Shown: piece by piece, positions 35,738 through 46,388 of the stretch
Layout of the letters: every line of letters begins with the position of its first letter
How positions within the stretch are numbered: position 1 is the stretch's first letter
Assembly: GCF_036173125.1 (NCBI RefSeq)
Contig: NZ_CP108054.1
Location: 5,704,001-5,768,000, forward strand
Reading direction: 5' to 3'
Source of the DNA: Streptomyces sp. NBC_00286
GTDB lineage: Bacteria > Actinomycetota > Actinomycetes > Streptomycetales > Streptomycetaceae
Length of the DNA stretch: 64,000 nucleotides
Program-made: the position numbers and the translations under genes
The notes under the pieces: model-generated
What the model was told of the DNA's origin: nothing
Seen by the model: only the letters and a program-made list of their open reading frames with translations
Database searches by the model: none

Positions 35738-37518
35738 CCAGCACAGGCATACGCCCGCCCGTCTCCCACCACCACCCTCAAACGAGAGCGCTCCGCGCTC
35801 ACCCCCGTTTGAACGCCCCCGCCCCTGGCTGGTTCATCGCCGCCGACGTCGTGGTCGTCGGCTCCGGAGTCGCCGGACTCACCGCGGCCCTGCGCTGCGA
35901 CGCCGCCGGGCTGCGGACCGTCGTCGTCACCAAGGCCATGCTCGACGACGGCTCCACGCGCTGGGCGCAGGGCGGCATCGCGGCGGCCCTCGGCGAGGGC
36001 GACACCCCCGAGCAGCACCTGGACGACACGCTGGTGGCGGGCGCGGGCCTGTGTGACGAGCAGGCGGTACGCCTTCTCGTCACCGAGGGCCCCGACGCCG
36101 TACGTCGCCTTATCGCGACCGGCGCCCACTTCGACGAGTCCGAGCAGGGCGACCTGGAGCTCACCCGCGAGGGCGGCCACCACCGCCGCCGTATCGCGCA
36201 CGCGGGCGGCGACGCGACGGGCGCCGAGATCTCCCGGGCCCTTGTCGAGGCGGTACGCGCGCGTGGGCTGCGTACGATCGAGAACGCCCTGGTCCTGGAC
36301 GTGCTGACGGACGCCGACGGCCGCACCGCGGGCGTCACGCTGCATGTCATGGGAGAGGGCCAGCACGACGGCGTGGGAGCCGTTCATGCACCCGCCGTGG
36401 TCCTCGCCACCGGCGGCATGGGCCAGGTCTTCTCGGCGACCACCAACCCGTCCGTGTCCACCGGGGACGGCGTCGCGCTCGCCCTGCGCGCCGGGGCCGA
36501 GGTCAGCGACCTGGAGTTCGTGCAGTTCCACCCGACCGTGCTGTTCCTCGGCCCGGACGCCGAGGGTCAGCAGCCGCTGGTCTCCGAGGCGGTACGGGGC
36601 GAGGGCGCCCACCTCGTCGACGCGGACGGCGTGCGCTTCATGGTCGGCCAGCACGAGTTGGCCGAACTCGCTCCCCGGGACATCGTCGCCAAGGGCATCA
36701 TGCGGCGCATGCAGGAGCAGGGCGCCGAGCACATGTACCTGGACGCCCGGCACTTCGGCGCCGACATGTGGGAGCACCGATTCCCCACGATCCTCGCCGC
36801 CTGCCGCGCCCACGGCATCGACCCGGTCACCGAGCCCGTCCCGGTCGCCCCGGCCGCCCACTACGCCTCCGGAGGCGTCCGCACGGACTCCCAGGGCCGT
36901 ACGACGGTCCCCGGGCTGTACGCGTGCGGGGAGGTGGCCTGCACGGGGGTGCACGGCGCCAACCGGCTCGCCTCCAACTCCCTCCTGGAGGGCCTCGTCT
37001 ACGCCGAGCGCATCGCGGCCGACATCGCCACGCGCCGCGAGGAAAACCGCCTCTACGCGCGCGTGCCCGCGCCGGTTGCCTACCCGGAGCAGCCCGTCCA
37101 CCCGCTCCTCGACCCCGAGGCGCGGTTCGCGATCCAACGGGTCATGAGCGACGGTGCCGGCGTCCTGCGGTCCGCCGAGTCCCTGGAGCGGGCGGCCGAC
37201 CGCCTCGAGCAACTGCACTCCGACGCCCGCGACGCACTCGCCGAGAACGGCAAGACCGCCGAGCCCGGCGTCGACACCTGGGAGTCCACCAACCTCCTGT
37301 GCGTGGCCCGCGTCCTGGTCGCCGCCGCCCGCCTGCGCGAGGAGACCCGAGGCTGCCACTGGCGCGAGGACCACGCCGACCGCGACGACAACAAGTGGTC
37401 CCGCCACATCGTCGTACGGCTGAATCCGGACCGAACCCTCGCCGTACACACCACCGACACAGCAGACTTCCCCCCGACACGGCAGCCCCGGCCGACCCGC
37501 ACTCCCCAGGAGCAGTGA
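35734..37518 (+). CDS. nadB: L-aspartate oxidase
   Basis: 594-residue FAD enzyme, oxidising L-aspartate to iminoaspartate, the first step of de novo NAD synthesis. Dinucleotide-binding [18 protein letters not shown] (residues ~33-50), [22 protein letters not shown] (FAD/substrate), [55 protein letters not shown] all fit. The first ~30 residues are a His/Pro-rich extension. The quinolinate synthase NadA that should use its unstable product is not in the window. Coupled to panC and followed closely by nadC. Confidence 0.95.
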   Translation: MTSTGIRPPVSHHHPQTRALRAHPRLNAPAPGWFIAADVVVVGSGVAGLTAALRCDAAGLRTVVVTKAMLDDGSTRWAQGGIAAALGEGDTPEQHLDDTLVAGAGLCDEQAVRLLVTEGPDAVRRLIATGAHFDESEQGDLELTREGGHHRRRIAHAGGDATGAEISRALVEAVRARGLRTIENALVLDVLTDADGRTAGVTLHVMGEGQHDGVGAVHAPAVVLATGGMGQVFSATTNPSVSTGDGVALALRAGAEVSDLEFVQFHPTVLFLGPDAEGQQPLVSEAVRGEGAHLVDADGVRFMVGQHELAELAPRDIVAKGIMRRMQEQGAEHMYLDARHFGADMWEHRFPTILAACRAHGIDPVTEPVPVAPAAHYASGGVRTDSQGRTTVPGLYACGEVACTGVHGANRLASNSLLEGLVYAERIAADIATRREENRLYARVPAPVAYPEQPVHPLLDPEARFAIQRVMSDGAGVLRSAESLERAADRLEQLHSDARDALAENGKTAEPGVDTWESTNLLCVARVLVAAARLREETRGCHWREDHADRDDNKWSRHIVVRLNPDRTLAVHTTDTADFPPTRQPRPTRTPQEQ

Positions 37519-37523
37519 CAGCA

Positions 37524-38519
37524 GTGAGCAGCACCCCCGACCTTCCCCTCCTCTCCAGCGGTGGCTGTGGCGACGGCTGCGGCTGTGGTGCCGCAGGTGC
37601 CGAAGACGAGTACGACACCGATCCCATGGAGTGCGGCCTAGACCCGGCCCTCGCGGCCCTCCTCGCCGACGCCGGGCTCGACCCCGTCGAGGTGGAGGAC
37701 ATCGCGCACCTGGCCATCGACGAGGATCTCGACCACGGCGTGGACGTCACCACGGTCGCGACCATCCCCGAAGAGGCCGTCTCCACCGCCGACTTCACCG
37801 CCCGTGAGGCGGGCGTCGTGGCGGGCTTGAGGATCGCCGAGGCGGTCGTCTCGGTGGTCTGCACGGACGAGTTCGAGGTCGAGCGCCACGTCGACGACGG
37901 CGACCGCGTGGCGGCAGGGCAGAAGCTCCTGAGCATCACCAGCCGAACCCGCGACCTCCTGACGGCCGAACGCAGCGCCCTGAACCTCCTGTGCCGCCTC
38001 TCCGGCATCGCGACCGCCACGCGCGCGTGGGCGGACGTTCTGGAGGGCACGAAGGCGCGCGTGCGCGACACCCGCAAGACGACGCCCGGACTGCGCTCCC
38101 TGGAGAAGTTCGCGGTGCGCTGCGGCGGCGGCGTCAACCACCGCATGTCCCTCTCGGACGCGGCCCTGGTCAAGGACAACCACGTGGTCGCCGCGGGCGG
38201 CGTCGCCCAGGCCTTCAAGGCCGTACGGGAGACCTTCCCGGACGTACCGATCGAGGTCGAGGTCGACACTCTGGACCAGCTCCGCGAGGTCGTGGACGCG
38301 GGCGCCGATCTGATCCTCCTGGACAACTTCACGCCCGGAGAGTGCGAGGAAGCCGTCGCCCTGGTCGACGGCCGCGCGTACCTGGAGGCCTCGGGCCGCC
38401 TCACCCTGGACAACGCGGCGGCGTACGCGCGCACCGGCGTCGACTACCTCGCCGTGGGCGCCCTCACCCACTCCTCGCCGATCCTCGACATCGGCCTCGA
38501 CCTGCGAGCGGCGGAGTAG
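37524..38519 (+). CDS. nadC: Nicotinate-nucleotide pyrophosphorylase (carboxylating)
   Basis: 331 residues; converts quinolinate and PRPP to nicotinate mononucleotide. Key strings: ARVRDTRKTTPGLRSLEKFAVRCGGGVNHRMSLSDAALVKDNH (substrate-binding Arg/Lys/His), VEVEVDTLDQLREVVDAGADLILLDNF and EASGRLTLDNAAAYARTGVDYLAVGALTHS. An atypical N-terminal extension contains GGCGDGCGCG (Cys 15, 19 and 21). Start choice: AGGAG at 37508 is 11 bases before GTG 37524 but only two before GTG 37515, which overlaps the nadB stop; both are possible. Confidence 0.93.
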   Translation: MSSTPDLPLLSSGGCGDGCGCGAAGAEDEYDTDPMECGLDPALAALLADAGLDPVEVEDIAHLAIDEDLDHGVDVTTVATIPEEAVSTADFTAREAGVVAGLRIAEAVVSVVCTDEFEVERHVDDGDRVAAGQKLLSITSRTRDLLTAERSALNLLCRLSGIATATRAWADVLEGTKARVRDTRKTTPGLRSLEKFAVRCGGGVNHRMSLSDAALVKDNHVVAAGGVAQAFKAVRETFPDVPIEVEVDTLDQLREVVDAGADLILLDNFTPGECEEAVALVDGRAYLEASGRLTLDNAAAYARTGVDYLAVGALTHSSPILDIGLDLRAAE

Positions 38520-38528
38520 GTACGGGTC

Positions 38529-39326
38529 ATGCTGCTGACCATCGACGTGGGCAACACCCACACCGTCCTCGGCCTCTTCGACGGCGACGACATCGTCGAG
38601 CACTGGCGCATCTCGACGGACGCACGCCGCACGGCCGACGAGCTGGCCGTGCTCTTGCAGGGCCTCATGGGCATGCACCCGCTCCTCGGCGACGAACTGG
38701 GCGACGGCATCGACGGCATCGCGATCTGCGCCACCGTCCCCTCCGTCCTGCACGAGCTCCGCGAAGTCACCCGCCGCTACTACGGCGACGTCCCCGCCAT
38801 CCTCGTCGAGCCCGGCGTCAAGACCGGCGTGCCGATCCTGATGGACAATCCCAAGGAGGTCGGCGCGGACCGCATCATCAACGCGGTCGCCGCCGTCGAG
38901 CTCTATGGCGGCCCCGCGATCGTCGTCGACTTCGGCACGGCGACGACGTTCGACGCGGTCAGTGCGCGCGGGGAGTACGTCGGCGGGGTCATCGCCCCCG
39001 GCATCGAGATCTCGGTCGAGGCGCTCGGCGTACGCGGCGCCCAGCTCCGCAAGATCGAGGTGGCCCGGCCGCGCAGCGTGATCGGCAAGAACACCGTAGA
39101 GGCCATGCAGTCGGGCATCATCTACGGTTTCGCCGGCCAGGTCGACGGCGTCGTGAACCGGGTCGCCCGCGAGCTGGCCACCGACCCGGACGACGTCACG
39201 GTCATCGCAACGGGCGGACTCGCGCCGATGGTCCTGGGTGAGTCATCGGTAATCGACGAGCACGAGCCGTGGCTGACATTGATCGGGCTGAGACTGGTTT
39301 ACGAGCGGAACGTCTCGCGTTCTTGA
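38529..39326 (+). CDS. coaX: Type III pantothenate kinase
   Basis: 265 residues; phosphorylates pantothenate, the first committed step to CoA. ASKHA-fold motifs: MLLTIDVGNTHTVLGLFDG (phosphate 1), VGADRIINAVAA, VVDFGTATTFDAVS, GGVIAPGIEISVEAL and VIATGGLAPM. Type III kinases need a monovalent cation and are not feedback-inhibited by CoA (family knowledge). It closes the DUF2520-panC-nadB-nadC-coaX operon; a small GAACG/CGTTC hairpin lies at its 3' end. Confidence 0.95.
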   Translation: MLLTIDVGNTHTVLGLFDGDDIVEHWRISTDARRTADELAVLLQGLMGMHPLLGDELGDGIDGIAICATVPSVLHELREVTRRYYGDVPAILVEPGVKTGVPILMDNPKEVGADRIINAVAAVELYGGPAIVVDFGTATTFDAVSARGEYVGGVIAPGIEISVEALGVRGAQLRKIEVARPRSVIGKNTVEAMQSGIIYGFAGQVDGVVNRVARELATDPDDVTVIATGGLAPMVLGESSVIDEHEPWLTLIGLRLVYERNVSRS

Positions 39327-39339
39327 GTTGTCGGCTGCG

Positions 39340-39650
39340 GCGCCGTCGTGACCGGTCGCGCAGTTCCCCGCGCCCCTAAAGGGCGCGTCCCTGGAGCCGC
39401 CAGCTACCAGTGCCCGCAGCTTCCCACCGGCGGGAGGGGACGTGGGCCGGTGCGTCGTATGCCCGTCGCTCAGGTTCGGTCTCAGGTCACCCGCACTGTG
39501 TACCGACACCGGGCCGTATGCCCCGCCTGCGACGGGCTGACGCACCGGCCCGCGGCGCCGTGCCCACCACTCACCCAGGGGCGCGGGGCTGTGTCGATTT
39601 GCGGCTCCGCCGCGCGGGCGCGACCAGCCACAACGGGCCCGCAGTCGCCA
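39340..39650. repeat. Dispersed intergenic element, copy 4, with 143-bp core
   Basis: Left end gtcgcgcagttccccgcgcccc (about 39354), right end ggggcgcggggctgtgtcgat, then gcggctccgccgcgcgggcg and gcgcgaccagccacaa. The two ends are inverted repeats of each other. The core 39413-39555 (starting cccgcagcttcccaccggcg) is similar to the reverse complement of 63710-63852. No supported gene lies in 39327-39741. Confidence 0.75.
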
Positions 39651-39741
39651 CTGAACCGAACCCACCCGCCCGGTGGGCGTCCTGCCGAACCGCCGGAGGC
39701 ATTCCGCGAAGGTTGTCTGATTAGTGCGTATCGTCGGCCTC

Positions 39742-39993
39742 ATGGCTACCCCTTACGCCCGCACGCACGCGCGTGCCGCCGCCGAGGACCCCGAAAAGAA
39801 GCCGGCGAAGAAGCCCGCCACTCAGCCGGCGCCGGCGCCGAAGCCGAAAACCGAGCCGCAACGCACCCCCAAGCCGGCCCAGCCGCACCGCCCCATCCCC
39901 ACCCCGGGCGAGGTCTTCCCGCCCAGACGCAAGCCGCCCACCCCACCCGGCAAGCCCCCGCAGCAGCTCGCCCCCACCCCCTGGCTACTCTGA
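39742..39993 (+). CDS. Small Pro/Lys-rich basic protein
   Basis: 83 residues, MATPYARTHARAAAEDPEKK..., then almost entirely Pro, Lys, Ala, Gln and Arg (KPKTEPQRTPKPAQPHRP, GEVFPPRRKPPTPPGKPP). Disordered and cationic; function unknown. TATCGT at 39729-39734 is seven bases before ATG, consistent with a leaderless transcript; a GTG at 39724 would extend it by six residues. It is followed five bases later by a small membrane protein, so the two are probably co-transcribed. Confidence 0.6.
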   Translation: MATPYARTHARAAAEDPEKKPAKKPATQPAPAPKPKTEPQRTPKPAQPHRPIPTPGEVFPPRRKPPTPPGKPPQQLAPTPWLL

Positions 39994-39998
39994 AAGGC

Positions 39999-40190
39999 AT
40001 GGACTACGTCTCCGCGCTCGTACCCCCGGTAGTGATGGCTGTGTTCTTCACCGCTCTGATCGTGACGATCGTGAAGACCCAGGGCGGCGCCAACAAGGCC
40101 AAGGAGGACGCGGTCGTCGACGCCGCCCTCGCGCGTGCCGAGAACACTCGCCAGGCCTCCGGCGACCGTGATCGAAACGCCGACGCCTGA
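39999..40190 (+). CDS. Small single-pass membrane protein (63 aa)
   Basis: MDYVSALVPPVVMAVFFTAL... has one transmembrane helix (residues ~5-25) and a charged cytoplasmic tail (VKTQGGANKAKEDAVVDAALARAEN). GAAAGG is directly before ATG. Function unknown. Adjacent to the Pro-rich protein and upstream of the BlaI-type regulator. Confidence 0.65.
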   Translation: MDYVSALVPPVVMAVFFTALIVTIVKTQGGANKAKEDAVVDAALARAENTRQASGDRDRNADA

Positions 40191-40208
40191 ACTCGTACGC
40201 CCCTTTTG

Positions 40209-40268
40209 TTGACAACTATCCATCAAAGCCATGTTTGTAATGCTTTGAGTGGAATGTCCCACTAGGGT
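40209..40268 (+). promoter_or_regulatory. blaI-like upstream region with inverted repeat and -10 box
   Basis: TTGACA at 40209-40214, an inverted repeat TCAAAGC-N12-GCTTTGA (40223-40248), and TAGGGT (40263-40268) seven bases before the GTG start. The repeat is well placed for autoregulation of the BlaI-type gene. Spacing of TTGACA to any -10 is imperfect, so the exact promoter is unsure. Confidence 0.4.
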
Positions 40269-40275
40269 CAGAGCT

Positions 40276-40710
40276 GTGCCTCGCCCCTTGGGAGAACTCG
40301 AAGACGCGGTCATGTCGCGGGTGTGGAAGTGGAACCGCCCGGTGACCGTTCGAGAAGTCCTGGAAGATCTTCAGCAGGAACGGTCCATCGCCTACACCAC
40401 GGTGATGACCGTTTTGGACAATCTCCATCAGAAGGGCTGGGTGCGCCGCGAAGCGGAAGGCCGGGCCTATCGATATGAGGCGGTCTCCACCCGCGCCGCC
40501 TACGCGGCCGCGCTGATGAACGAGGCCTGGTCGCGGAGCGACAACCCGGCCGCCGCTCTCGTCGCCTTCTTCGGCATGATGTCGCCGGAACAGCGCGCTG
40601 CACTGCGTGACGCCCTCCGCATCGTGGAAGGCCCGGAATCGACGAGCGGCGAAACGACGGCCGGCGAAAGCGAGAACCCCGCCGCCCCCGAGGGCGACAC
40701 CGGGCGATAA
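40276..40710 (+). CDS. BlaI/MecI/CopY-family transcriptional repressor
   Basis: 144 residues. Winged helix with the family pattern LGELEDAVMSRVWKWNRPVTVREVLEDL and IAYTTVMTVLDNLHQKGWVRREAEGRAYRYEAV; the C-terminal dimerisation helix is followed by a disordered acidic tail. In BlaR-BlaI systems a membrane M56 protease inactivates the repressor; no such gene adjoins, so this is an orphan repressor or responds to another signal. GTG 40276 is favoured by TAGGGT seven bases upstream (leaderless). Confidence 0.87.
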   Translation: MPRPLGELEDAVMSRVWKWNRPVTVREVLEDLQQERSIAYTTVMTVLDNLHQKGWVRREAEGRAYRYEAVSTRAAYAAALMNEAWSRSDNPAAALVAFFGMMSPEQRAALRDALRIVEGPESTSGETTAGESENPAAPEGDTGR

Positions 40711-40719
40711 CGTCCGGTC

Positions 40720-41262
40720 ATGCCAGCAGAGCAGTCCGAAGTCGCCACCCGTAATGCCGTCACTGTCCGCCGGGCCAGGACCAGCGATGTCCCCGCGGTA
40801 CGCCGACTCCTTGACGCCTACGTCCGCGGCGGCATCCTGCTCGACAAAGCCACGGTGACGCTTTACGAGGACATCCAGGAGTTCTGGGTCGCGGAACGGG
40901 ATGCCGGTGCAAGTGCCGAGGTGGTCGGCTGCGGTGCACTGCACGTGATGTGGGAAGACCTCGCGGAAGTTCGTACTCTCGCAGTGGATCCCGCGCTCAA
41001 GGGTGCCGGCGTCGGACATCAGTTGCTGGGGAAGTTGGTGGAGACCGCCCGCTGGCTCGGCGTTCGCCGGGTATTCTGCCTGACCTTCGAAGTCGACTTC
41101 TTCGCGAAGCACGGCTTCGTGGAGATCGGTGAGACTCCCGTTGACCCCGAGGTCTACGCCGAGCTACTGCGTTCCTATGACGAGGGCGTCGCGGAGTTCC
41201 TGGGTCTCGAACGAGTGAAACCGAACACCTTGGGCAACAGCCGGATGCTTCTGCATCTGTGA
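40720..41262 (+). CDS. Amino-acid N-acetyltransferase (short-form N-acetylglutamate synthase)
   Basis: 180-residue GNAT enzyme of the short ArgA/NAGS type that acetylates glutamate to start arginine synthesis. The acetyl-CoA loop is in VDPALKGAGVGHQLLGKLVE (R/Q-x-x-G-x-G/A variant); EVVGCGALHVMWEDLAEVRTLAV and VFCLTFEVDFFAKHGFVEIGE are typical of this clade. The start lies nine bases after the BlaI stop; TAACGT at 40708-40713 is six bases before the ATG, so it may have its own leaderless promoter. Confidence 0.85.
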   Translation: MPAEQSEVATRNAVTVRRARTSDVPAVRRLLDAYVRGGILLDKATVTLYEDIQEFWVAERDAGASAEVVGCGALHVMWEDLAEVRTLAVDPALKGAGVGHQLLGKLVETARWLGVRRVFCLTFEVDFFAKHGFVEIGETPVDPEVYAELLRSYDEGVAEFLGLERVKPNTLGNSRMLLHL

Positions 41263-41403
41263 TCGTCCACTTCGAATACGCCCGGCACCCCTTGCCCGGG
41301 GGCTCTATGTCCGAAACGCGTACGTTTTCGGTCTTCTCAGGTCGGGTCGGTCTCTCCCGGTCTCTCCCAGGGGTTTGTGTTTTTCCAGCAAAAGCGGTTT
41401 GCT

Positions 41404-41432
41404 TTCGGACGTACTGCAGTAGTGCATATAAC
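41404..41432 (+). promoter_or_regulatory. lsr2: Candidate lsr2 promoter in an AT-rich patch
   Basis: TTCGGA (41404-41409), 17 bp, TATAAC (41427-41432). The surrounding 41380-41435 (tttgtgtttttccagcaaaagcgg upstream) is markedly AT-richer than the rest and could bind Lsr2 itself. 41263-41403 holds no gene. Confidence 0.45.
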
Positions 41433-41500
41433 AGGGGGCATGAATCAGCGGCATCCGCCGCGGACCCTCGGCCCTGAAGTTATCGATGAAAGGAAATCCG

Positions 41501-41836
41501 GTGGCACAGAAGGTTCAGGTCCTTCTTGTCGATGACCTCGACGGCGGCGAGGCGGACGAGACCGTGACGTTCGCGCTGGACGGCAAGACGTACGAGATCG
41601 ATCTCACCACCGCCAATGCGGACAAGCTCCGCGGCCTTCTCGACCCGTACGTGAAGAGCGGTCGTCGTACCGGAGGCCGTGCTTCCGGGGGGCGTGGCAA
41701 GGCGCGCGCCGCTTCCGGTGGGAGTCAGGACACCGCGCAGATCCGTGCTTGGGCGAAGGAGAACGGTTACGAGGTCAATGACCGTGGCCGTGTTCCGGCG
41801 TCCATTCGCGAGGCTTACGAGAAGGCCAACGCCTGA
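41501..41836 (+). CDS. lsr2: Nucleoid-associated protein Lsr2
   Basis: 111 residues. Lsr2 is an H-NS-like protein that coats and bridges AT-rich DNA and silences foreign genes and many Streptomyces specialised-metabolite clusters. The N-terminal oligomerisation domain (KVQVLLVDDLDGGEADETVTFALDGKTYEIDL) and C-terminal DNA-binding domain (IRAWAKENGYEVNDRGRVPASIREAYEKA, with the minor-groove RGR) are intact, joined by an Arg/Gly/Ser linker. GTG 41501 has GAAAGGAA five bases upstream; the ATG at 41486 would contain that ribosome-binding site. The 3' end overlaps the convergent SCO3374-family gene by 22 bp. Confidence 0.95.
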   Translation: MAQKVQVLLVDDLDGGEADETVTFALDGKTYEIDLTTANADKLRGLLDPYVKSGRRTGGRASGGRGKARAASGGSQDTAQIRAWAKENGYEVNDRGRVPASIREAYEKANA

Positions 41837-42477
41837 GTTCGGGCTTGGCGAAGGCGGATCCGGTGGCACTGCGTTGCCATCGTGTCCACGAGACGTACGA
41901 GATCGGGGGCGCCCCCACCGCCCCCGCCGAGCGCCGACAGTGTCGGCAACGCAGGCTCCACCTCGCAGTCCGGCTCTGGGGGCCGCAGCCAGACGGCGGC
42001 CCCCTGCGAGCCGTCCACCGTGCTGCCTCGCATGCTCCCTGTATGCCGCGGCAGCGGCGCCTCGATGCGCCCGCCCGCGCCGATCGCCCTGAGGTCCAGC
42101 GCGAGAGACCCCCACTCCAGCCAGTCGAGCAGCCCCGGCAGCTCGTCCGCGCTTCCCGCGGTCACCAGAAGCAGCATCCGGTCCGCCCGCACGGCCACCG
42201 GAGAGCCGGGGCCCAGATGCCGCAGCGCCGCGTGACCCGCCTCCGCGGGCACCTCCAGGACATCGAAGCGCAGGCCCGTCAGCAGCTCGACGGGAGGTCC
42301 GGGCACTGTCGCCCAGCCCAGTTCGTTCTCGTACCAACGGCGCACCTGGTCGTCGGTGTCCAGAGGGCGGCGAGGGAGAGGAACGGCGACAAATGGGTGT
42401 GGCGCGGTGGGGGTGCCCCCGGACGGAGTCTGAGGGAGCCTCGATGAGGGGCGGTGGTCGGGAGACGGGTGGGCCAT
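41815..42477 (-). CDS. SCO3374-family protein of unknown function
   Basis: 220 residues, of the Streptomyces family found between lsr2 and clpC. Features: a short disordered start (PSSRLPQTPSGGTPTAPHPF), a central VRRWYENELGWATVPGPPVELLTGLRFDVLEVP segment reminiscent of bifunctional primase-polymerase N-termini, a hydrophobic DRMLLLVTAGSADELPGLLDWLEWGSLALDLRA, and a Gly-rich hinge before the C-terminal PDLVRLVDTMATQCHRIRL. No catalytic motif is visible. ATG 42477 lacks a clear ribosome-binding site; the frame is open to 42684. Convergent and overlapping with lsr2. Confidence 0.72.
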   Translation of the reverse strand: MAHPSPDHRPSSRLPQTPSGGTPTAPHPFVAVPLPRRPLDTDDQVRRWYENELGWATVPGPPVELLTGLRFDVLEVPAEAGHAALRHLGPGSPVAVRADRMLLLVTAGSADELPGLLDWLEWGSLALDLRAIGAGGRIEAPLPRHTGSMRGSTVDGSQGAAVWLRPPEPDCEVEPALPTLSALGGGGGGAPDLVRLVDTMATQCHRIRLRQARTQALAFS

Positions 42478-42689
42478 ACCAGGAGCAACCGTCAAAACAG
42501 GCTTCAAGTTACGTTGGGTGTTCGGATGTGTACGTCGAGTGCTGGAAACGGGGGCGTGTGGAAGCGCTCGGCGGCGCAAGGATGTTCGCCCATAGCGGAG
42601 GGAATGGGTGCGCGCGGCATGGACTGTCAGTGCGTACGGGTAAGACATCCCTAGTGGGAGGGGCGACACGCAAGGCTCAGGCATCTCAC

Positions 42690-42703
42690 GTTCGCCATCG
42701 GCG
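42690..42703 (+). promoter_or_regulatory. Match to the ClgR operator upstream of clpC
   Basis: GTTCGC-CATCG-GCG matches the GTTCGC-N5-GCG motif reported for the Streptomyces activator ClgR (from memory). It lies 207-220 bp before the clpC start, with TATCTG about 15 bp downstream as a possible -10. clpC-type genes are established ClgR targets. A second palindrome, GTCCC-CGCTTGC-GGGAC, lies at 42825-42841. Confidence 0.5.
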
Positions 42704-42909
42704 TACAGCTGGTGTGGGTATCTGCCTGGCCTGCGGGAACATCGTCTCGCACCATCGGGTTGGAGCAGATGTCGGCGTTCGGCGATTGGGAGGCCAAGGA
42801 CGGGTGTCGGCAGATGGAATGAGCGGTCCCCGCTTGCGGGACTAAGCTGCGGAAGGACAGGGAGGGGAGCGTCCCCTTACTGCCTGACCGCTCTGAGGAG
42901 CGATTAACG

Positions 42910-45435
<2,526 letters not shown>

Positions 45436-45464
45436 CCCTCCGGGGTTGAGCCGCAGAGAACCGA

Positions 45465-45501
45465 GAAGGGGGCCGGTGCTTTCACAGCACCGGCCCCCTT
45501 C
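45465..45501 (+). terminator. Strong intrinsic terminator after clpC
   Basis: GAAGGGGGCCGGTGCT pairs perfectly with AGCACCGGCCCCCTTC (16 bp) around a five-base loop, 30 bp after the clpC stop. It lies between convergent genes and can serve both. Confidence 0.85.
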
Positions 45502-45535
45502 GCATGCCCGATAGCGGGCTGGGGCTACGGGTGGC

Positions 45536-46189
45536 TTACGACAGCTGGCCGTCGTAGTCCGGCAGCTTGAACGCCTTCTCCGCGTGGCCGCCGGAGAGAT
45601 CGGTGGGGGTGTTGCCTATGTTCGCGATGATCGTGTAGCCCTTGGCCTCGATCTCGGCGCGCTTGGCGGTCTTGTACTCGGCCTTGTCCCGGAAGAGATC
45701 GCCGAAGTTGCGGACGTAGAGGCCGGACACCTTGTAGCCACGGTGCTTGAGGTTGTAGTCGGTCACGGAGCCGATGATGTCCGGGCGCGCGGTCACGAAG
45801 AACAGGGCGACGCCGTGGTCCTGGGCGTACTTGGCGACTTCGAGGACGGGCGCGTTCGCCGGCGACGGGTAGCTGAAGCCGAAGTCGGTCTCCAGCGTGG
45901 TGTTGTCGATATCGAAGACGATCGCCTGCTTCTCGCCCGGCTTCGTGTTGGCGATCCGCTGCTTGAGGTACGGGAACGCCTCGTTCATGACCGCCTGGCA
46001 GTCCTTCTGCCAGGTGTCGTAGTCGACGTCCGCCGCGGCGGCGGCAGCAGTGGTGGTGGCAGCGGCTGGTGCCGCTGCGGGCGCCGCTGCCGGGCTCGCG
46101 GCGGCGACCGGGGTCACCAGGGCGGCGGTGACGGCCGTGGCGGCGGCGGTCACGCCGACGAGGCGTCGCTTCCAGCTTCTTCCTGTCAT
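45536..46189 (-). CDS. Secreted HAD-family acid phosphatase (subfamily IIIB)
   Basis: 217 residues with a signal peptide (KRRLVGVTAAATAVTAALVTPVAAA) and an Ala/Thr-rich linker, then the class B-type acid phosphatase domain: catalytic DxD in IVFDIDNTTLET (about residue 94), FFVTARPDIIGSVTDYNLKHRGY and the final IANIGNTPTDLSGGHAEKAFKLPDYDGQ with the HAD aspartate position partly replaced (IGNTPTDL). It presumably dephosphorylates small phosphoesters outside the cell. GAGAGGAA precedes ATG 46189. Confidence 0.85.
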   Translation of the reverse strand: MTGRSWKRRLVGVTAAATAVTAALVTPVAAASPAAAPAAAPAAATTTAAAAAADVDYDTWQKDCQAVMNEAFPYLKQRIANTKPGEKQAIVFDIDNTTLETDFGFSYPSPANAPVLEVAKYAQDHGVALFFVTARPDIIGSVTDYNLKHRGYKVSGLYVRNFGDLFRDKAEYKTAKRAEIEAKGYTIIANIGNTPTDLSGGHAEKAFKLPDYDGQLS

Positions 46190-46388
46190 GGGGGGTTCCT
46201 CTCGCGTCTGAGTCGCGTCGCGTCGAAGCATTGGGGGGCATTGCGGGTCGACCGACGTACATGGGCCGCGCTGCATCGTCACGGGCGTGTGAGGCCACAG
46301 GGAGGCGGTGGCATTACCGGCTGGTAACTGTAGGGTGCCGAAGAGGAGTTGGGCTAGATGTCGGCGCTCGGCTGCGCCGTGGGCAGGG

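Noticed and set aside
36768..37514. 5' extension of the nadC frame through nadB
   Set aside because: Extended sequence is Arg/Pro-rich shadow; nadB is unambiguous there and nadC has good start signals at 37515/37524.
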